Under the pieces are notes generated by a model that worked only from the letters and a program-made list of their open reading frames with translations, did no database searches and had not been told where the DNA came from. A stretch of 64,000 nucleotides of DNA, taken from the NCBI GenBank assembly GCA_027061995.1, contig JAMOUT010000087.1, forward strand, positions 1 to 64,000, in the 5' to 3' direction. Made by a program: the position numbers and the translations under genes. This DNA comes from Candidatus Aminicenantota bacterium. Its GTDB lineage: Bacteria; Acidobacteriota; Aminicenantia; JAMOAD01. How positions within the stretch are numbered: position 1 is the stretch's first letter; every line of letters starts with the position of its first letter. This document shows positions 46,116-55,245 of this stretch, one piece after another.

Positions 46116-46271
46116 TAAAATATACTCTATTTAACATGATTATTCAAGGATAGGGGTTTTATAAATATTATTATTATCTTTAAAATCATAAAATTAAGAA
46201 AGCTGTCAATAATTTTTCGCAAATCCACTACTTTGATTACTAACTCTTATATTTTTTTATTGTCGATTCTA

Positions 46272-47714
46272 TTATATCAACAACATCCAACTTAACGGAA
46301 TAAAAATTATCCTGTTTGAATCTTCAAATTTCACCTGCTTTATTTTTGAATTAATTATTATTCCATATCTATATTTCCCATAAGTTTTAATCTGTGTCAC
46401 TGAAGTTTTGTTTATTCCTATTTCCATAATAACAGAATCATCCACAGTTTCAATAATGAAATCAGGATTTTTCTTTTTTCCATACCCGAAAGAAATAAAT
46501 CCTCCGGACAGATTTTTTTTCAGATACATTGCTATAATATCTTCATAAAGTTTTGCTCTTAGTTCATCTTTTAATTTATCTCCATATATTTTGGTATATA
46601 AAGCTCGCCTTAATGACGGTGACATAAAAAAGACTTTTTGATTACCACCTGTTCTTGAACGAATACCTCCATGAGGAATAAAAACATTTAAAATTTCAGC
46701 ATTATTTAAGTTTACGATAATCTTTTCAATTTCTGTTTCCTTTATTCTAAATTCCTTTGACAAAGATTGAAAATTTATCTCATCACTCAAAGCAATTCTG
46801 AATAAAATTCTATTATAAATATAAAAATAATCCTGATTAATTTGCGGAATATCTTTTAGTAAAATTCTCTCAAACAAAGCAAGAACTCTCTCGATAACAA
46901 GTGTTTTATTAACCAAAGGTAGAAAACGAGCTATATTATGATAACTTACATATTCGTCTATAAGTAAATTAATCGATTTGTCTATCACTCTTTCCGAATT
47001 CTGTAAATAATTTTTAATATTTTCTTGTAGATTATTAATACCATTTTTAGCTTTCTCATAATTCTCGGAAAAAAGAATAGTATTTTTTAATCTATTTGAC
47101 AGTCCTTTCACAGGAAATATTATTTTTTTCGGATTTTTTATCCATGATTTGGCAATAATAAACTCACAAAATTTAAAAGGGAATATCTTCATTAATGTCC
47201 AACGGGCAGCTAAATCAGAACTACTATGAAGCAATAATGCGGAACTTCCTGTTGTTAAAACAAATAGTTTTTTCCCTTTTTCGTAAAGAATTTTAATATC
47301 TTTTTGCCATTCTTTTGCTTCATGAACTTCATCAATCATTATCATCACTCTATCATTCAATTCATTTAGCGAGCAATGAAAGATCTCTTTCTCCAAAACA
47401 TTTATTACATCATATAAAGTAGCACTTAATCTATTTAAATCATCCACACTTATAAAAAATATTTTAGTGGTATGGTTTTTATAAACATAGTTTGCCGTTT
47501 GCCACATCAAAGTCGTTTTACCAACACCTCTTAAACCTGATAATGCAATCATTCTCGGTTGTGTCCCCTTTAAAAAGAAATCTTTTGCATATTTTTTTAA
47601 TACGACATAAGCGTTTCTTTGAGGAAGTTTTTGATTTCTCTCGTCTCTTACTTCTCCTTCCAACCTTTTGTTGGTTATTACATTATTCTTTATATAGTTT
47701 ATAAGTTCTTTCAT
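46272..47714 (-). CDS. AAA-family ATPase (AAA_14/DUF4143-like)
   Basis: 480 residues. Walker A GLRGVGKTT (about 60-68), Walker B MIMIDEVHEAKEW and the sensor TTGSSALLL fit the AAA_14 family. A winged-helix-like region (about 300-370) precedes a C-terminal nuclease-like or DUF4143 part (FISFGYGKKKNPDFIIE, then VIMEIGINK, possible D...ExN/K remnants). Such genes are scattered mobile ORFs of unclear role, sometimes linked to toxin-antitoxin or defence activity. No clear ribosome site. It interrupts the glycan region and lies beside a dead gene. Confidence 0.8.
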   Translation of the reverse strand: MKELINYIKNNVITNKRLEGEVRDERNQKLPQRNAYVVLKKYAKDFFLKGTQPRMIALSGLRGVGKTTLMWQTANYVYKNHTTKIFFISVDDLNRLSATLYDVINVLEKEIFHCSLNELNDRVMIMIDEVHEAKEWQKDIKILYEKGKKLFVLTTGSSALLLHSSSDLAARWTLMKIFPFKFCEFIIAKSWIKNPKKIIFPVKGLSNRLKNTILFSENYEKAKNGINNLQENIKNYLQNSERVIDKSINLLIDEYVSYHNIARFLPLVNKTLVIERVLALFERILLKDIPQINQDYFYIYNRILFRIALSDEINFQSLSKEFRIKETEIEKIIVNLNNAEILNVFIPHGGIRSRTGGNQKVFFMSPSLRRALYTKIYGDKLKDELRAKLYEDIIAMYLKKNLSGGFISFGYGKKKNPDFIIETVDDSVIMEIGINKTSVTQIKTYGKYRYGIIINSKIKQVKFEDSNRIIFIPLSWMLLI

Positions 47715-47716
47715 TA

Positions 47717-47872
47717 TTAAAATATATTTTTTAAAAAAGCTTTTTTAGCTTTTGCTTGCATTCCATTAATGAATTGTAAACATAGGTTCTTTTTCACATA
47801 ACCTACTAAAACATATAAATACAGATATAGAATCCCTAAATTATCAAACTTTTTATATCCTATTTCTTTCAT
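47717..47872 (-). CDS. Possible 51-residue small protein
   Basis: ATG at 47872 and stop at 47717-47719, three bases before the ATPase start. The product begins MKEIGYKKFDN and has a short hydrophobic stretch (LGILYLYLYVLVGYV). No ribosome site upstream, no family. Could be a leader peptide of the ATPase or chance. Confidence 0.2.
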   Translation of the reverse strand: MKEIGYKKFDNLGILYLYLYVLVGYVKKNLCLQFINGMQAKAKKAFLKNIF

Positions 47873-47909
47873 AATATTATTTTACACTTTTTCTTCAAAA
47901 AAGTCATCC

Positions 47910-48637
47910 TTACCTTGTTGCAATAAAAGCATACAATAATTGCCAATATTGCCCATCTCCGACATCATGCCTTAATCCCAAATAATTAAACAGATTCAAT
48001 TTGGTCTTATGAGCAATTACAATATTAAGTTTAGGAATAACCGTTATAAATTGCCCTCCGTAACCTGTAGCAGAGTATGCTCCCTTAAAATCAGAATGAT
48101 AATAAATACTCTCGATTATCCACCACATATAACCGTAGGAAAACTGAAAATGGCTTGATTTCGTTCGTCCATACCTTTTGTTATCACTTCCACCGAAGTA
48201 AAAATGAAGTTATTTTTTTTATCCAATCTTTTGAGATTATCTGATTTCCATCCCATTTTCCTTCATTTAACATCAATTGCCCGATTTTTGCCATATCCCT
48301 TGTTGAAATATATATATGATAAGCGGGATATCTTGATTTTTTCCTGTTATATTTTTTCTTTTGATTCTTTATGTTCCAATCCTGAAATCCGAGAGGTATG
48401 GCAAGTTGTTCCTCTATCTCTTTATAAACATTTTTCCCTGTTTTCTTCTCAAATATATAACTCCAACATTAAAATCCCAATTATTGCGAACAAAATACTC
48501 CCCTGGTTTTACAGAGCCTCTTTTTAATATATGCTTTTTATCGTATCCTTATTTGCATGTTCATAAAACACACCTGAACGAGAGGTGATCATATCCTCGA
48601 CTGTTGCGGTTTTAAAATTTAATTTTAGTTTTTTCAT
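47910..48637 (-). pseudogene. Serine hydrolase (class C beta-lactamase family) remnant, truncated and frameshifted
   Basis: Reading the minus strand through frame changes gives ordered beta-lactamase-family pieces: ATVEDMITSRSGV (first frame from ATG 48637), GSVKPGEYFVRNNWDFNV, then EEQLAIPLGFQDW and SRYPAYHIYISTRDMAKIGQ, and finally GAYSATGYGGQFITVIP (in a 72-codon open piece 47910-48128). The segment with the Ser-x-x-Lys active site is missing at the 5' end. At least three frame changes are needed, so the gene is dead. It begins just after the stop of the propeller gene at 48679. Confidence 0.8.
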
Positions 48638-48678
48638 TTTCTCTCTTTAAATATTGTCCTATATCCTTTATTAAAAAA

Positions 48679-49326
48679 TCAATCTCTTGATACTATCAAT
48701 TCTTTTGTATCGGGATTAATACAAAAATCTATTATCCCTTCATATTCTGTTTCATAAACATTATCATCCTTTAAATCAATCTTATAAATAATATCTCCGA
48801 AAAGGATTAGGGCTGTATTTTCATCATAAAAAACCATCTTTTTACCGACAATTTTAAATATTCGTTTCTCATCCCCTTTTAATATTACCGTTCTTCTGTT
48901 TCCCGTGTCAATTACACCTACCCTTCCATCCGAAACATCAAAATCAACGGGGAAATGGAAAAAGAGTTCATCCTGCTTTTCAAATTTATCATAACCAAAC
49001 TCTCCTATGGTTTTTATCAGCTTAAAATCATTATCAAAAACAAAAATTGCGGATTTTTCCTGATCCAAAACATAGATACTGTTTTCATGGAATTTTATCT
49101 TAATAGGATACTCTAATTCGGTTTTCATATTTCCCCTTTTATCATAAATCTTTCTATCCTTCGTATAAAACAAATCACCATTGATAAAACAAAAATCATG
49201 TGACCAATCTATTTTATCCTCTATTATTTTGCTGTTTTCCCCATCCATAAGGATAATTCTTTTTTTCTCATCAGAACCATAAATCGAATCTCCGCATGCT
49301 TTTAAAAAGAGAATTCTATCATTCAT
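48679..49326 (-). CDS. NHL/propeller-like protein without signal peptide
   Basis: 215 residues of short repeated strands: DGENSKIIEDKI, NGDLFYTKDRKIYD, ENSIYVLDQEKSAIFVFD, and FHFPVDFDVSDGRVGVIDTGNRR, an NHL-like blade. Too short for a full six-blade ring, so an incomplete propeller or partner of another protein. Its ATG overlaps the stop of the nucleotidyltransferase gene by 4 bases, so it is part of the sugar-nucleotide operon. Its 3' neighbour is a pseudogene, and shortening at the 3' end is possible. Confidence 0.55.
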   Translation of the reverse strand: MNDRILFLKACGDSIYGSDEKKRIILMDGENSKIIEDKIDWSHDFCFINGDLFYTKDRKIYDKRGNMKTELEYPIKIKFHENSIYVLDQEKSAIFVFDNDFKLIKTIGEFGYDKFEKQDELFFHFPVDFDVSDGRVGVIDTGNRRTVILKGDEKRIFKIVGKKMVFYDENTALILFGDIIYKIDLKDDNVYETEYEGIIDFCINPDTKELIVSRD

Positions 49327-50402
49327 CCTCTTAGTTTCTCCTTCAATATTTCATAAGAATCCCTGTATTTCTCCCATTCTCCAACATCCACCCAAGAATG
49401 TTCGGAGACAGGGAAAATACCTATCTTCTCTTTTTTCTTTAAAAGCATTTTTATTAAATCGGTCATATCAAAAAATTTGTTTTTAGGAATATAATCCAAT
49501 ATTTCGGGGGATAATATATACACACCCGTATTAACTATATTATCGAATCTCGGTTTTTCCTGAAAATGTAAAAGTTCACCCGCTTCATTTATCTTGCAAA
49601 CTCCGTATGGGATAATAAAGTTTTTCATCGCCCCGATTATAGTCAGTTTGTTTTTATTATTATTGTGAAATTCCAAAACAGCACTATAATCGGTATTAAC
49701 CAATATATCACAGTTTGAGACTATAAATTCCCTGTCTATTTTTCCTTTAAGATACTTTAAAGCGCCTGCTGTCCCGAGAGGCTTGTCCTCCTCTATAAAG
49801 GAGATATTCAAATCCTTGTATGTATCTTCCATATAAATCTTAATCAATGAACCCTTAAAATTTATGGAGATAAAATAATTCTCTATCCCGTTTTTTTTAA
49901 AATGTTCTATTATATAATCAAGCATTGGTTTATTTTCAACCGGAATCAGTGCTTTGGGAAGTATCTTTGTAAAAGGGTCGAGCCTTTTTCCCTCTCCTCC
50001 CGCCATAATTACAATAGGAACATCGTTTAATCTTTTTTTATCTCCTCTTTTTTTTACAGCGGCAAAAATCTCCTCTTTCAAAAGTAAATCTACAAAATAT
50101 CCTTCATCAAGGACAGGAAGATGTTTAATAGGCTCTTTTAAAAAGAGCCTCTTTATCTCTTTCTCAGAATAATCTCTTTCAACATAGATGAAGTTTTTAG
50201 TAGCTATATCAATAGCTTTGCTATTAAGATTTACCCCTTTTAATATTGCTCTCCTGAAATCTCCATCAGTTAATATACCGAGCATTTTTCCGAGTTCATC
50301 TATGATTATTACAACCCCTTTTCCATTTGTATCCATAACTTTGACAGCTTCTCTTATTGAGTTGTCTTCAAGCACAAGATATTTTTTCAAATCTTTTCTC
50401 AT
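49323..50402 (-). CDS. CBS-pair + sugar nucleotidyltransferase (PtmE-like)
   Basis: 359 residues. Two CBS motifs (about 5-60 and 66-120) are fused to a nucleotidyltransferase (about 125-359) with IVIMAGGEGKRLDPFTKILPKA-type signature (GGEGKRL), KPMLDYII, and NCDILVNTDY. The same architecture is known in Campylobacter PtmE, a GDP-glucosamine pyrophosphorylase of legionaminic acid synthesis. The CBS part probably senses adenosine nucleotides. It overlaps the NeuB-family gene by 4 bases, which supports a nonulosonic acid pathway. The nucleotide (GTP, CTP or UTP) is not decidable here. Confidence 0.85.
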   Translation of the reverse strand: MRKDLKKYLVLEDNSIREAVKVMDTNGKGVVIIIDELGKMLGILTDGDFRRAILKGVNLNSKAIDIATKNFIYVERDYSEKEIKRLFLKEPIKHLPVLDEGYFVDLLLKEEIFAAVKKRGDKKRLNDVPIVIMAGGEGKRLDPFTKILPKALIPVENKPMLDYIIEHFKKNGIENYFISINFKGSLIKIYMEDTYKDLNISFIEEDKPLGTAGALKYLKGKIDREFIVSNCDILVNTDYSAVLEFHNNNKNKLTIIGAMKNFIIPYGVCKINEAGELLHFQEKPRFDNIVNTGVYILSPEILDYIPKNKFFDMTDLIKMLLKKKEKIGIFPVSEHSWVDVGEWEKYRDSYEILKEKLRG

Positions 50403-51436
50403 ACCAAATCCTTATATTTTATACCTTCCCCGTCTTTTTTACCGTTTTTAAGTTTTTTCCCGACGATAAATTTAAAATCTTCGGGTTTAATATAATCGGC
50501 GGCAGGTCTTTTAAAGATAGTATTATCCGATGATATTGAATCTCCTGCTTTTACCGTTTTTTTCGCATAAAGCCCTCTTCTTGCAAGATCGACACTCTTT
50601 TTCTCATCTCCAACAGGACCTTTTTTATAACCGTTTCCCAAAGCTTTTTCAATATCTCTAATCTGTTTTACCATATCCTTAAACTCTTTCGGAGATATTG
50701 ACAATTTATGATCAGGTCCTTTCATATTTTTATCAAGGGTAAAATGTTTTTCTATAATCTTCGCTCCCATGGCTATGGCAGCAAGAGATATATGATAACC
50801 TTCGGTATGATCCGATAAACCGGCAGGATAACCGAAAGCTTTTGCAATTGTTTTTATTGTTTTAAGATTCATCAGATTGTAGGGAGCCGGATAAAGAGAG
50901 ATACATTGAAGTATTGAGATTTTTTTATTTCCGGTTTTTTCAATCTCCGAAACAGCGGTTGAAATATCTTTTATATTCGACATCCCTGTTGAAAGGATTA
51001 CAGGTTTTCCTGTTTTTCCGATTTTTTCGAGAAAAGGAAGAAAATTTATATCTCCGGAAGCTATCTTATATGCTGGGATATCTATTTTCTCCGCAATATC
51101 AAAACTTTTATCATCAAATACACTTGCAAAAAAGATAATATTTTTTTTATCAGCGAATTCCTTTAATTCAAACCATCCTTTTTCGGAAAATTCCAAAGAT
51201 TTAAGAAGTTTTATTATCTCTTTTCCGGTTTGAGCAAAACCTTTATGAGAAGCGGAATAAAAAAGTTCGGTATTAAAAATCTGAAATTTAATCGCATCCG
51301 CATTTGATTCCACCGCTGCGGATATTAACTCTTTCGCAATATTAATATCTCCGTTATGATTGATTCCCCCTTCGGCAATTATAAAAGAGTTCCCTTTGTC
51401 TCCTATTTTTCTATTATCTATTTTAATGGTTTTCAT
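50399..51436 (-). CDS. NeuB-family nonulosonic (sialic/legionaminic) acid synthase
   Basis: 345 residues: a TIM-barrel NeuB domain (IIAEGGINHNGD, ADAIKFQIF, YKIASGDI, ILSTGMS, LSDHTEGYHISLAAIAMGA, EKHFTLDKN...GPDH) followed by a C-terminal SAF (antifreeze-like) domain from about 285 (LARRGLYAKKTVKAGD). Condenses phosphoenolpyruvate with a six-carbon amino sugar to a nine-carbon acid. The product type (sialic, legionaminic or pseudaminic) cannot be fixed. The CMP-transferase and epimerase genes of the pathway are not in the window. Confidence 0.92.
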   Translation of the reverse strand: MKTIKIDNRKIGDKGNSFIIAEGGINHNGDINIAKELISAAVESNADAIKFQIFNTELFYSASHKGFAQTGKEIIKLLKSLEFSEKGWFELKEFADKKNIIFFASVFDDKSFDIAEKIDIPAYKIASGDINFLPFLEKIGKTGKPVILSTGMSNIKDISTAVSEIEKTGNKKISILQCISLYPAPYNLMNLKTIKTIAKAFGYPAGLSDHTEGYHISLAAIAMGAKIIEKHFTLDKNMKGPDHKLSISPKEFKDMVKQIRDIEKALGNGYKKGPVGDEKKSVDLARRGLYAKKTVKAGDSISSDNTIFKRPAADYIKPEDFKFIVGKKLKNGKKDGEGIKYKDLV

Positions 51437-51438
51437 TT

Positions 51439-51993
51439 TCAGAATGTAATGGTAAAACCTACATCCGTTGAAATTCCTCCGAGTTTTATTGTGGAGCTTG
51501 TTCCATCATTAAATTTTATCGTATAATCGGATTTTGTATATGCAAGCTCAAATTGAAGATTGATGGGTCCTATAATTTTTAATCTCCCCCCTCCTCCTAT
51601 ATAATAACCGGATGTAGAATCTTTAAAATCTACCATTGGAGCGGGATTTTTCTCCTGAAATCTCATGTTCATCATACCAATCTTGACAAATAATCGACTT
51701 CCGAATTTAATACCATAGATAATCGGATTCATCTCAACGAATGTTTCCTCTTTCGTATAAGTTGTCTTACCGTATTGGGATTGATGAGAAAATTTCAGAA
51801 AGAATCCGAGACTCTTAAATCCGTCAATATTAATCTCCACTCCATACCTTAAAAAATTAATTCCGTATATATCTTGTATATCTTTATCCGATACCCATTG
51901 ATTTCCACCGAAGAGAAATATACTCCCTCTCTCACTATATCCTGCCGATACAATAAATAAAAAAGCCAAAATAAAAACTATTTTTTTCTTCAT
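51439..51993 (-). CDS. Small outer-membrane beta-barrel protein
   Basis: 184 residues. Signal peptide at about 1-20. Mature part has about eight amphipathic strands (for example RYGVEINIDGF, GFFLKFSHQS, FGSRLFVKIGMM) and ends with GFTITF, an outer-membrane-type terminus. It lies between metG and the sugar-acid synthase gene, 2 bases from the latter, so is probably co-transcribed with it. No named family. Confidence 0.75.
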   Translation of the reverse strand: MKKKIVFILAFLFIVSAGYSERGSIFLFGGNQWVSDKDIQDIYGINFLRYGVEINIDGFKSLGFFLKFSHQSQYGKTTYTKEETFVEMNPIIYGIKFGSRLFVKIGMMNMRFQEKNPAPMVDFKDSTSGYYIGGGGRLKIIGPINLQFELAYTKSDYTIKFNDGTSSTIKLGGISTDVGFTITF

Positions 51994-52003
51994 AAATCCT
52001 CCC

Positions 52004-53911
52004 CTATGTCATTAATGAGCCCGGAGGGACATCATCGGGAAGAAAAGGGATAACCGGTTTGCCGTCAACATTTGCAGCTATGAGCATTCCGTTTGATATA
52101 AATCCCCTCATTTTCTTAGGCTCTAAATTCTTTACAACTATTATCTTTTTATTTAAAAGTTCCTCTTTTGTATAATACTCTTTTACCCCGGCAAGAATCT
52201 CTCTCTTTTCGGTTCCAATATCAATTTTTAATCTATATAATTTATCGGCTCCCTCTATATCATTAACCTCGAGAATTTGAGCCACAACCATTACCACTTT
52301 TTTAAAATCGGGAAATTTAATAAGGTTAGTTTCAGTCTCCACCTTTTTCTCTTCCATCTTCTTCTCCTCCTTTTTATTATCGGCGAAAAACTCATCTTTA
52401 TCAACCCTCGGGAAAAGCTGATCCAATTTTTTTATTTTTCCACCGGAAATCAAATCATTAAAATCAAATGTAAATTCTTTTTCAGGTATTGTAGAGCCAT
52501 CGATCGATTTAAGAACTTTTTTGGAAATCTCAGGCATTATCGGAAAAAGTAGATAAAAAACACCTCTTAATGCCTGAATTAATGAAAACATAACAGCATT
52601 CAACTCCTGTTCATTACCCTCTTTTTTTAATACCCAAGGCTCTTTTTCAACAATAAATCTGTTAAGCTCATTAATAAAAGCCCAAACTTTTTCAAGAGCT
52701 CTGTTAATGTTAAAATTCTTAAAATCATTAATATATGAATCTCTTAATGAAAGATATCTATCCTTTAAATAAAGTTTTTTCGGGGTATCGGGTATTTTAT
52801 AATCAAAATATTTACCCATCATCCCCCATACACGATTTACCAAATTACCAAGATCATTCGATAAATCGGAATTTATTCTGTGAATAAACCCTTCATGAGA
52901 AAAATTTCCGTCTGTTCCTATGGGAATCTCCCTTAAAAGAAAATATCTGACGGCATCAGCTCCGAAATTATCAATCAAAAGATAAGGATCAAGGACATTT
53001 CCTATTGATTTTGACATCTTTCTTTTATCTTTAAGCCACCATCCGTGAGCAATAATCTTTTTTGGTAATTCTATCCCCGCCGCCATAAGAAAAGCAGGCC
53101 AAAAAACAGCATGAAATCTTAATATATCCTTACCTATCAGATGAACATCCGCAGGCCACCATTTACAAAACTTATCTTCATCCGTTCCGTATCCCACACC
53201 GGTTAAATAATTATGCAGAGCATCAAACCACACATATATTGTTTGCGATTCATCAAAAGGGACTTTTATCCCCCATTTAACGGTTGATCTTGTGATACTG
53301 AGATCTCTTAATCCCCCTTTAACAAAAGAGATAACTTCATTCATTCTCCCCTGAGGATGAACAAATTCGGGATTATTATCATAAAATTTCAGAAGTTTTT
53401 TTTCATAAGCTGAGAGGCGAAAAAAATAAACCTCTTCGGAAACTTTTTCAGAAGGTCTTCCGCAGTCGGGGCAAATCTTTCTCCCTTCGGAATCCTCATC
53501 TTCATCCTCTGAAAGATAGTTTTCACAACTAACACAATACCACCCCGTATATGTTCCTTTATAAATATCTCCGTTTTTGAACAATTTGTCAAATATCTTT
53601 TGAACCCCTTTTTCATGAAAATCCATGGTGGTTCTGATAAAAAAATCATAGTTGATATACAGTTTTTCCCATAAAGTTCTGAATCTTTCAACAACTCTGT
53701 CCGCAAGTTCTATCGGAGTTATCCCTTTTATCTTTGCCGATTTTTCTATCTTTTGTCCGTGCTCATCAGTTCCCGTAAGATAGTATGTCTCATCTCCCAT
53801 AATTCTATGAAACCTGCTTAAAGCATCCCCTATTATTGTTGTATAAGAGTGTCCGATATGCGGTATATCATTAACATAATATATTGGTGTTGTTATATAA
53901 AATTTACTCAC
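52004..53911 (-). CDS. metG: Methionyl-tRNA synthetase
   Basis: 635 residues. HIGH at 18-21, KMSKS in the catalytic domain, zinc-binding CVSCENY...CPDCGRP. After the anticodon-binding domain (to about 470) there is a Lys/Glu-rich linker and a C-terminal tRNA-binding (OB-fold, EMAP/Arc1p-like) domain from about 540 (VAQILEVNDIEGADKLYRL, VKNLEPKKMRG). Attaches methionine to tRNA. The start touches the folE stop, with an overlap of one base. Confidence 0.97.
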   Translation of the reverse strand: MSKFYITTPIYYVNDIPHIGHSYTTIIGDALSRFHRIMGDETYYLTGTDEHGQKIEKSAKIKGITPIELADRVVERFRTLWEKLYINYDFFIRTTMDFHEKGVQKIFDKLFKNGDIYKGTYTGWYCVSCENYLSEDEDEDSEGRKICPDCGRPSEKVSEEVYFFRLSAYEKKLLKFYDNNPEFVHPQGRMNEVISFVKGGLRDLSITRSTVKWGIKVPFDESQTIYVWFDALHNYLTGVGYGTDEDKFCKWWPADVHLIGKDILRFHAVFWPAFLMAAGIELPKKIIAHGWWLKDKRKMSKSIGNVLDPYLLIDNFGADAVRYFLLREIPIGTDGNFSHEGFIHRINSDLSNDLGNLVNRVWGMMGKYFDYKIPDTPKKLYLKDRYLSLRDSYINDFKNFNINRALEKVWAFINELNRFIVEKEPWVLKKEGNEQELNAVMFSLIQALRGVFYLLFPIMPEISKKVLKSIDGSTIPEKEFTFDFNDLISGGKIKKLDQLFPRVDKDEFFADNKKEEKKMEEKKVETETNLIKFPDFKKVVMVVAQILEVNDIEGADKLYRLKIDIGTEKREILAGVKEYYTKEELLNKKIIVVKNLEPKKMRGFISNGMLIAANVDGKPVIPFLPDDVPPGSLMT

Positions 53912-54495
53912 TATCCTCTCCTTAGTGTGCTTTTTATTAATGAAAGAGCTTCTTCTCTCGCTTTTATATCATTTCTGAAAATCCCCCTTAATGCGGATGT
54001 AACCGTTAATGATTTTGGTTTTTTAATTCCCCTCATTGTCATACACATATGCTCGGCTTCTATAACAACCATCACTCCGTAAGGGTGGAGATTCTCATAA
54101 AGAGTATCCGCTATCTGGGTTGTTAATCTTTCCTGCAGTTGAAGTCTTTTTGAGAATGTATCCACAACTCTTGCTATCTTACTTAATCCTACGATTTTCC
54201 CTTTCTTAGGGATATAAGCAACATGAGCATAACCTGCAAAAGGGAGCATATGATGTTCGCACATGGAATATAAGGGAATATCCTTAACCATTACCATCTC
54301 TTCATGCCCGGGCTCCGTAAAGGTTTTCAGATAAGCTGAAGGATCCTGATAAAGTCCTCCGAAAATCTCTTTAAACATCTCGGAAACCCTATAAGGAGTA
54401 TCTTGAAGCCCCTCTCTATTAATATTTTCGCCAAGACCCTCAAGAATCATCCGAACACCTTTTTGAATCATTTTTTCATTAAATTTTTTACTCAT
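53911..54495 (-). CDS. folE: GTP cyclohydrolase I
   Basis: 194 residues, usual length. Zinc and substrate residues in [12 protein letters not shown] and [20 protein letters not shown] and [11 protein letters not shown] are also conserved. Converts GTP to dihydroneopterin triphosphate for folate or, with other enzymes, queuosine synthesis (tgt is at 29-30 kb). Preceded by AAGGAG. First gene of the folE-metG unit. Confidence 0.97.
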   Translation of the reverse strand: MSKKFNEKMIQKGVRMILEGLGENINREGLQDTPYRVSEMFKEIFGGLYQDPSAYLKTFTEPGHEEMVMVKDIPLYSMCEHHMLPFAGYAHVAYIPKKGKIVGLSKIARVVDTFSKRLQLQERLTTQIADTLYENLHPYGVMVVIEAEHMCMTMRGIKKPKSLTVTSALRGIFRNDIKAREEALSLIKSTLRRG

Positions 54496-54605
54496 TCTTA
54501 CTCCTTAATCAATTATTTTAACCTATATAAAACAAATATGCAATCACCCGTTACCTTTAAAAGTTTGCCAAATTCATCTATAATTATTAATTAAAGGAGG
54601 TGAAA

Positions 54606-54983
54606 ATGAGAAAAGAGATAATATCCGAGAATGCTCCTCAAGCGATAGGCCCCTATTCCCAAGGGATAGAAACCGATAATTTCGTTTTTTTATCCGGACA
54701 AATCGGAATAACCGAGAAAGGGAAACTTGCAACAGGGGGAACAACCGGACAATTCAAACAAATTATGAAAAATATCAAATATATACTGAAAGAACTGAAT
54801 TTGGATTTATCAGCAATAGTTAAAACAACCATTTTTTTAAAAGATATGAATGATTTCCAAGCGATTAATTCAGTTTACGAAGACTATTGGACAAAACCCT
54901 ATCCCGCCCGCTCAACGGTCGAAGTAGCAAAATTACCAAAAGATGTTAATATAGAGATTGAGGTTATTGCAGTAAAAAATTAG
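54606..54983 (+). CDS. ridA: RidA (YjgF/UK114) family enamine/imine deaminase
   Basis: 125 residues from the ATG at 54606, picked because AAAGGAGG lies 5 bases before it; a GTG at 54600 overlaps the ribosome site. Family residues: APQAIGPYSQG near the start, FLSGQIGI, YPARSTVEVAKLP with the active-site Arg, and a final VEIEVIA strand. Hydrolyses reactive enamines from amino acid metabolism. Divergent from folE. Confidence 0.94.
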   Translation: MRKEIISENAPQAIGPYSQGIETDNFVFLSGQIGITEKGKLATGGTTGQFKQIMKNIKYILKELNLDLSAIVKTTIFLKDMNDFQAINSVYEDYWTKPYPARSTVEVAKLPKDVNIEIEVIAVKN

Positions 54984-55002
54984 CAGTGGAAATAATAAAC
55001 GG

Positions 55003-55029
55003 AATAATATAAATTCAATATTATTTTTT
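55003..55029 (+). terminator. Weak AU-only terminator candidate after ridA
   Basis: Perfect 8-bp stem AATAATAT (55003-55010) with ATATTATT (55018-55025), loop of 7, then four more T. The stem has no G-C pair, so it may be weak. Confidence 0.35.
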
Positions 55030-55211
55030 CGTGAATCTAAAAATATCTTTTTTAATATTTCTAATTTTAAAATCTAAAACAACTTTTGAAAGCAACAAAT
55101 ACTTAAAACCCGAAAACCTGCCAAATATATTCATATATTAATACTTAACAAACTCATATTACTATCCGATACAAATACGCTAAATGTTTGTAGTCGCAAT
55201 GATTACCCTAA

Positions 55212-55240
55212 TTGACTTTTTAACTTAATAATCTTATATT
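55212..55240 (+). promoter_or_regulatory. Promoter of the histidine kinase gene, predicting a leaderless mRNA
   Basis: TTGACT (55212-55217), 17-base spacer, TATATT (55235-55240), identical boxes to the tRNA-Leu promoter. The ATG is at 55246, 5 bases after the -10 box, and has no ribosome site. Confidence 0.6.
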
Positions 55241-55245
55241 ATATT

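Noticed and set aside
48204-48588. Plus-strand open frames at 48.2-48.6 kb
   Set aside because: They are the reverse of the serine-hydrolase remnant, whose conserved motifs read on the minus strand.
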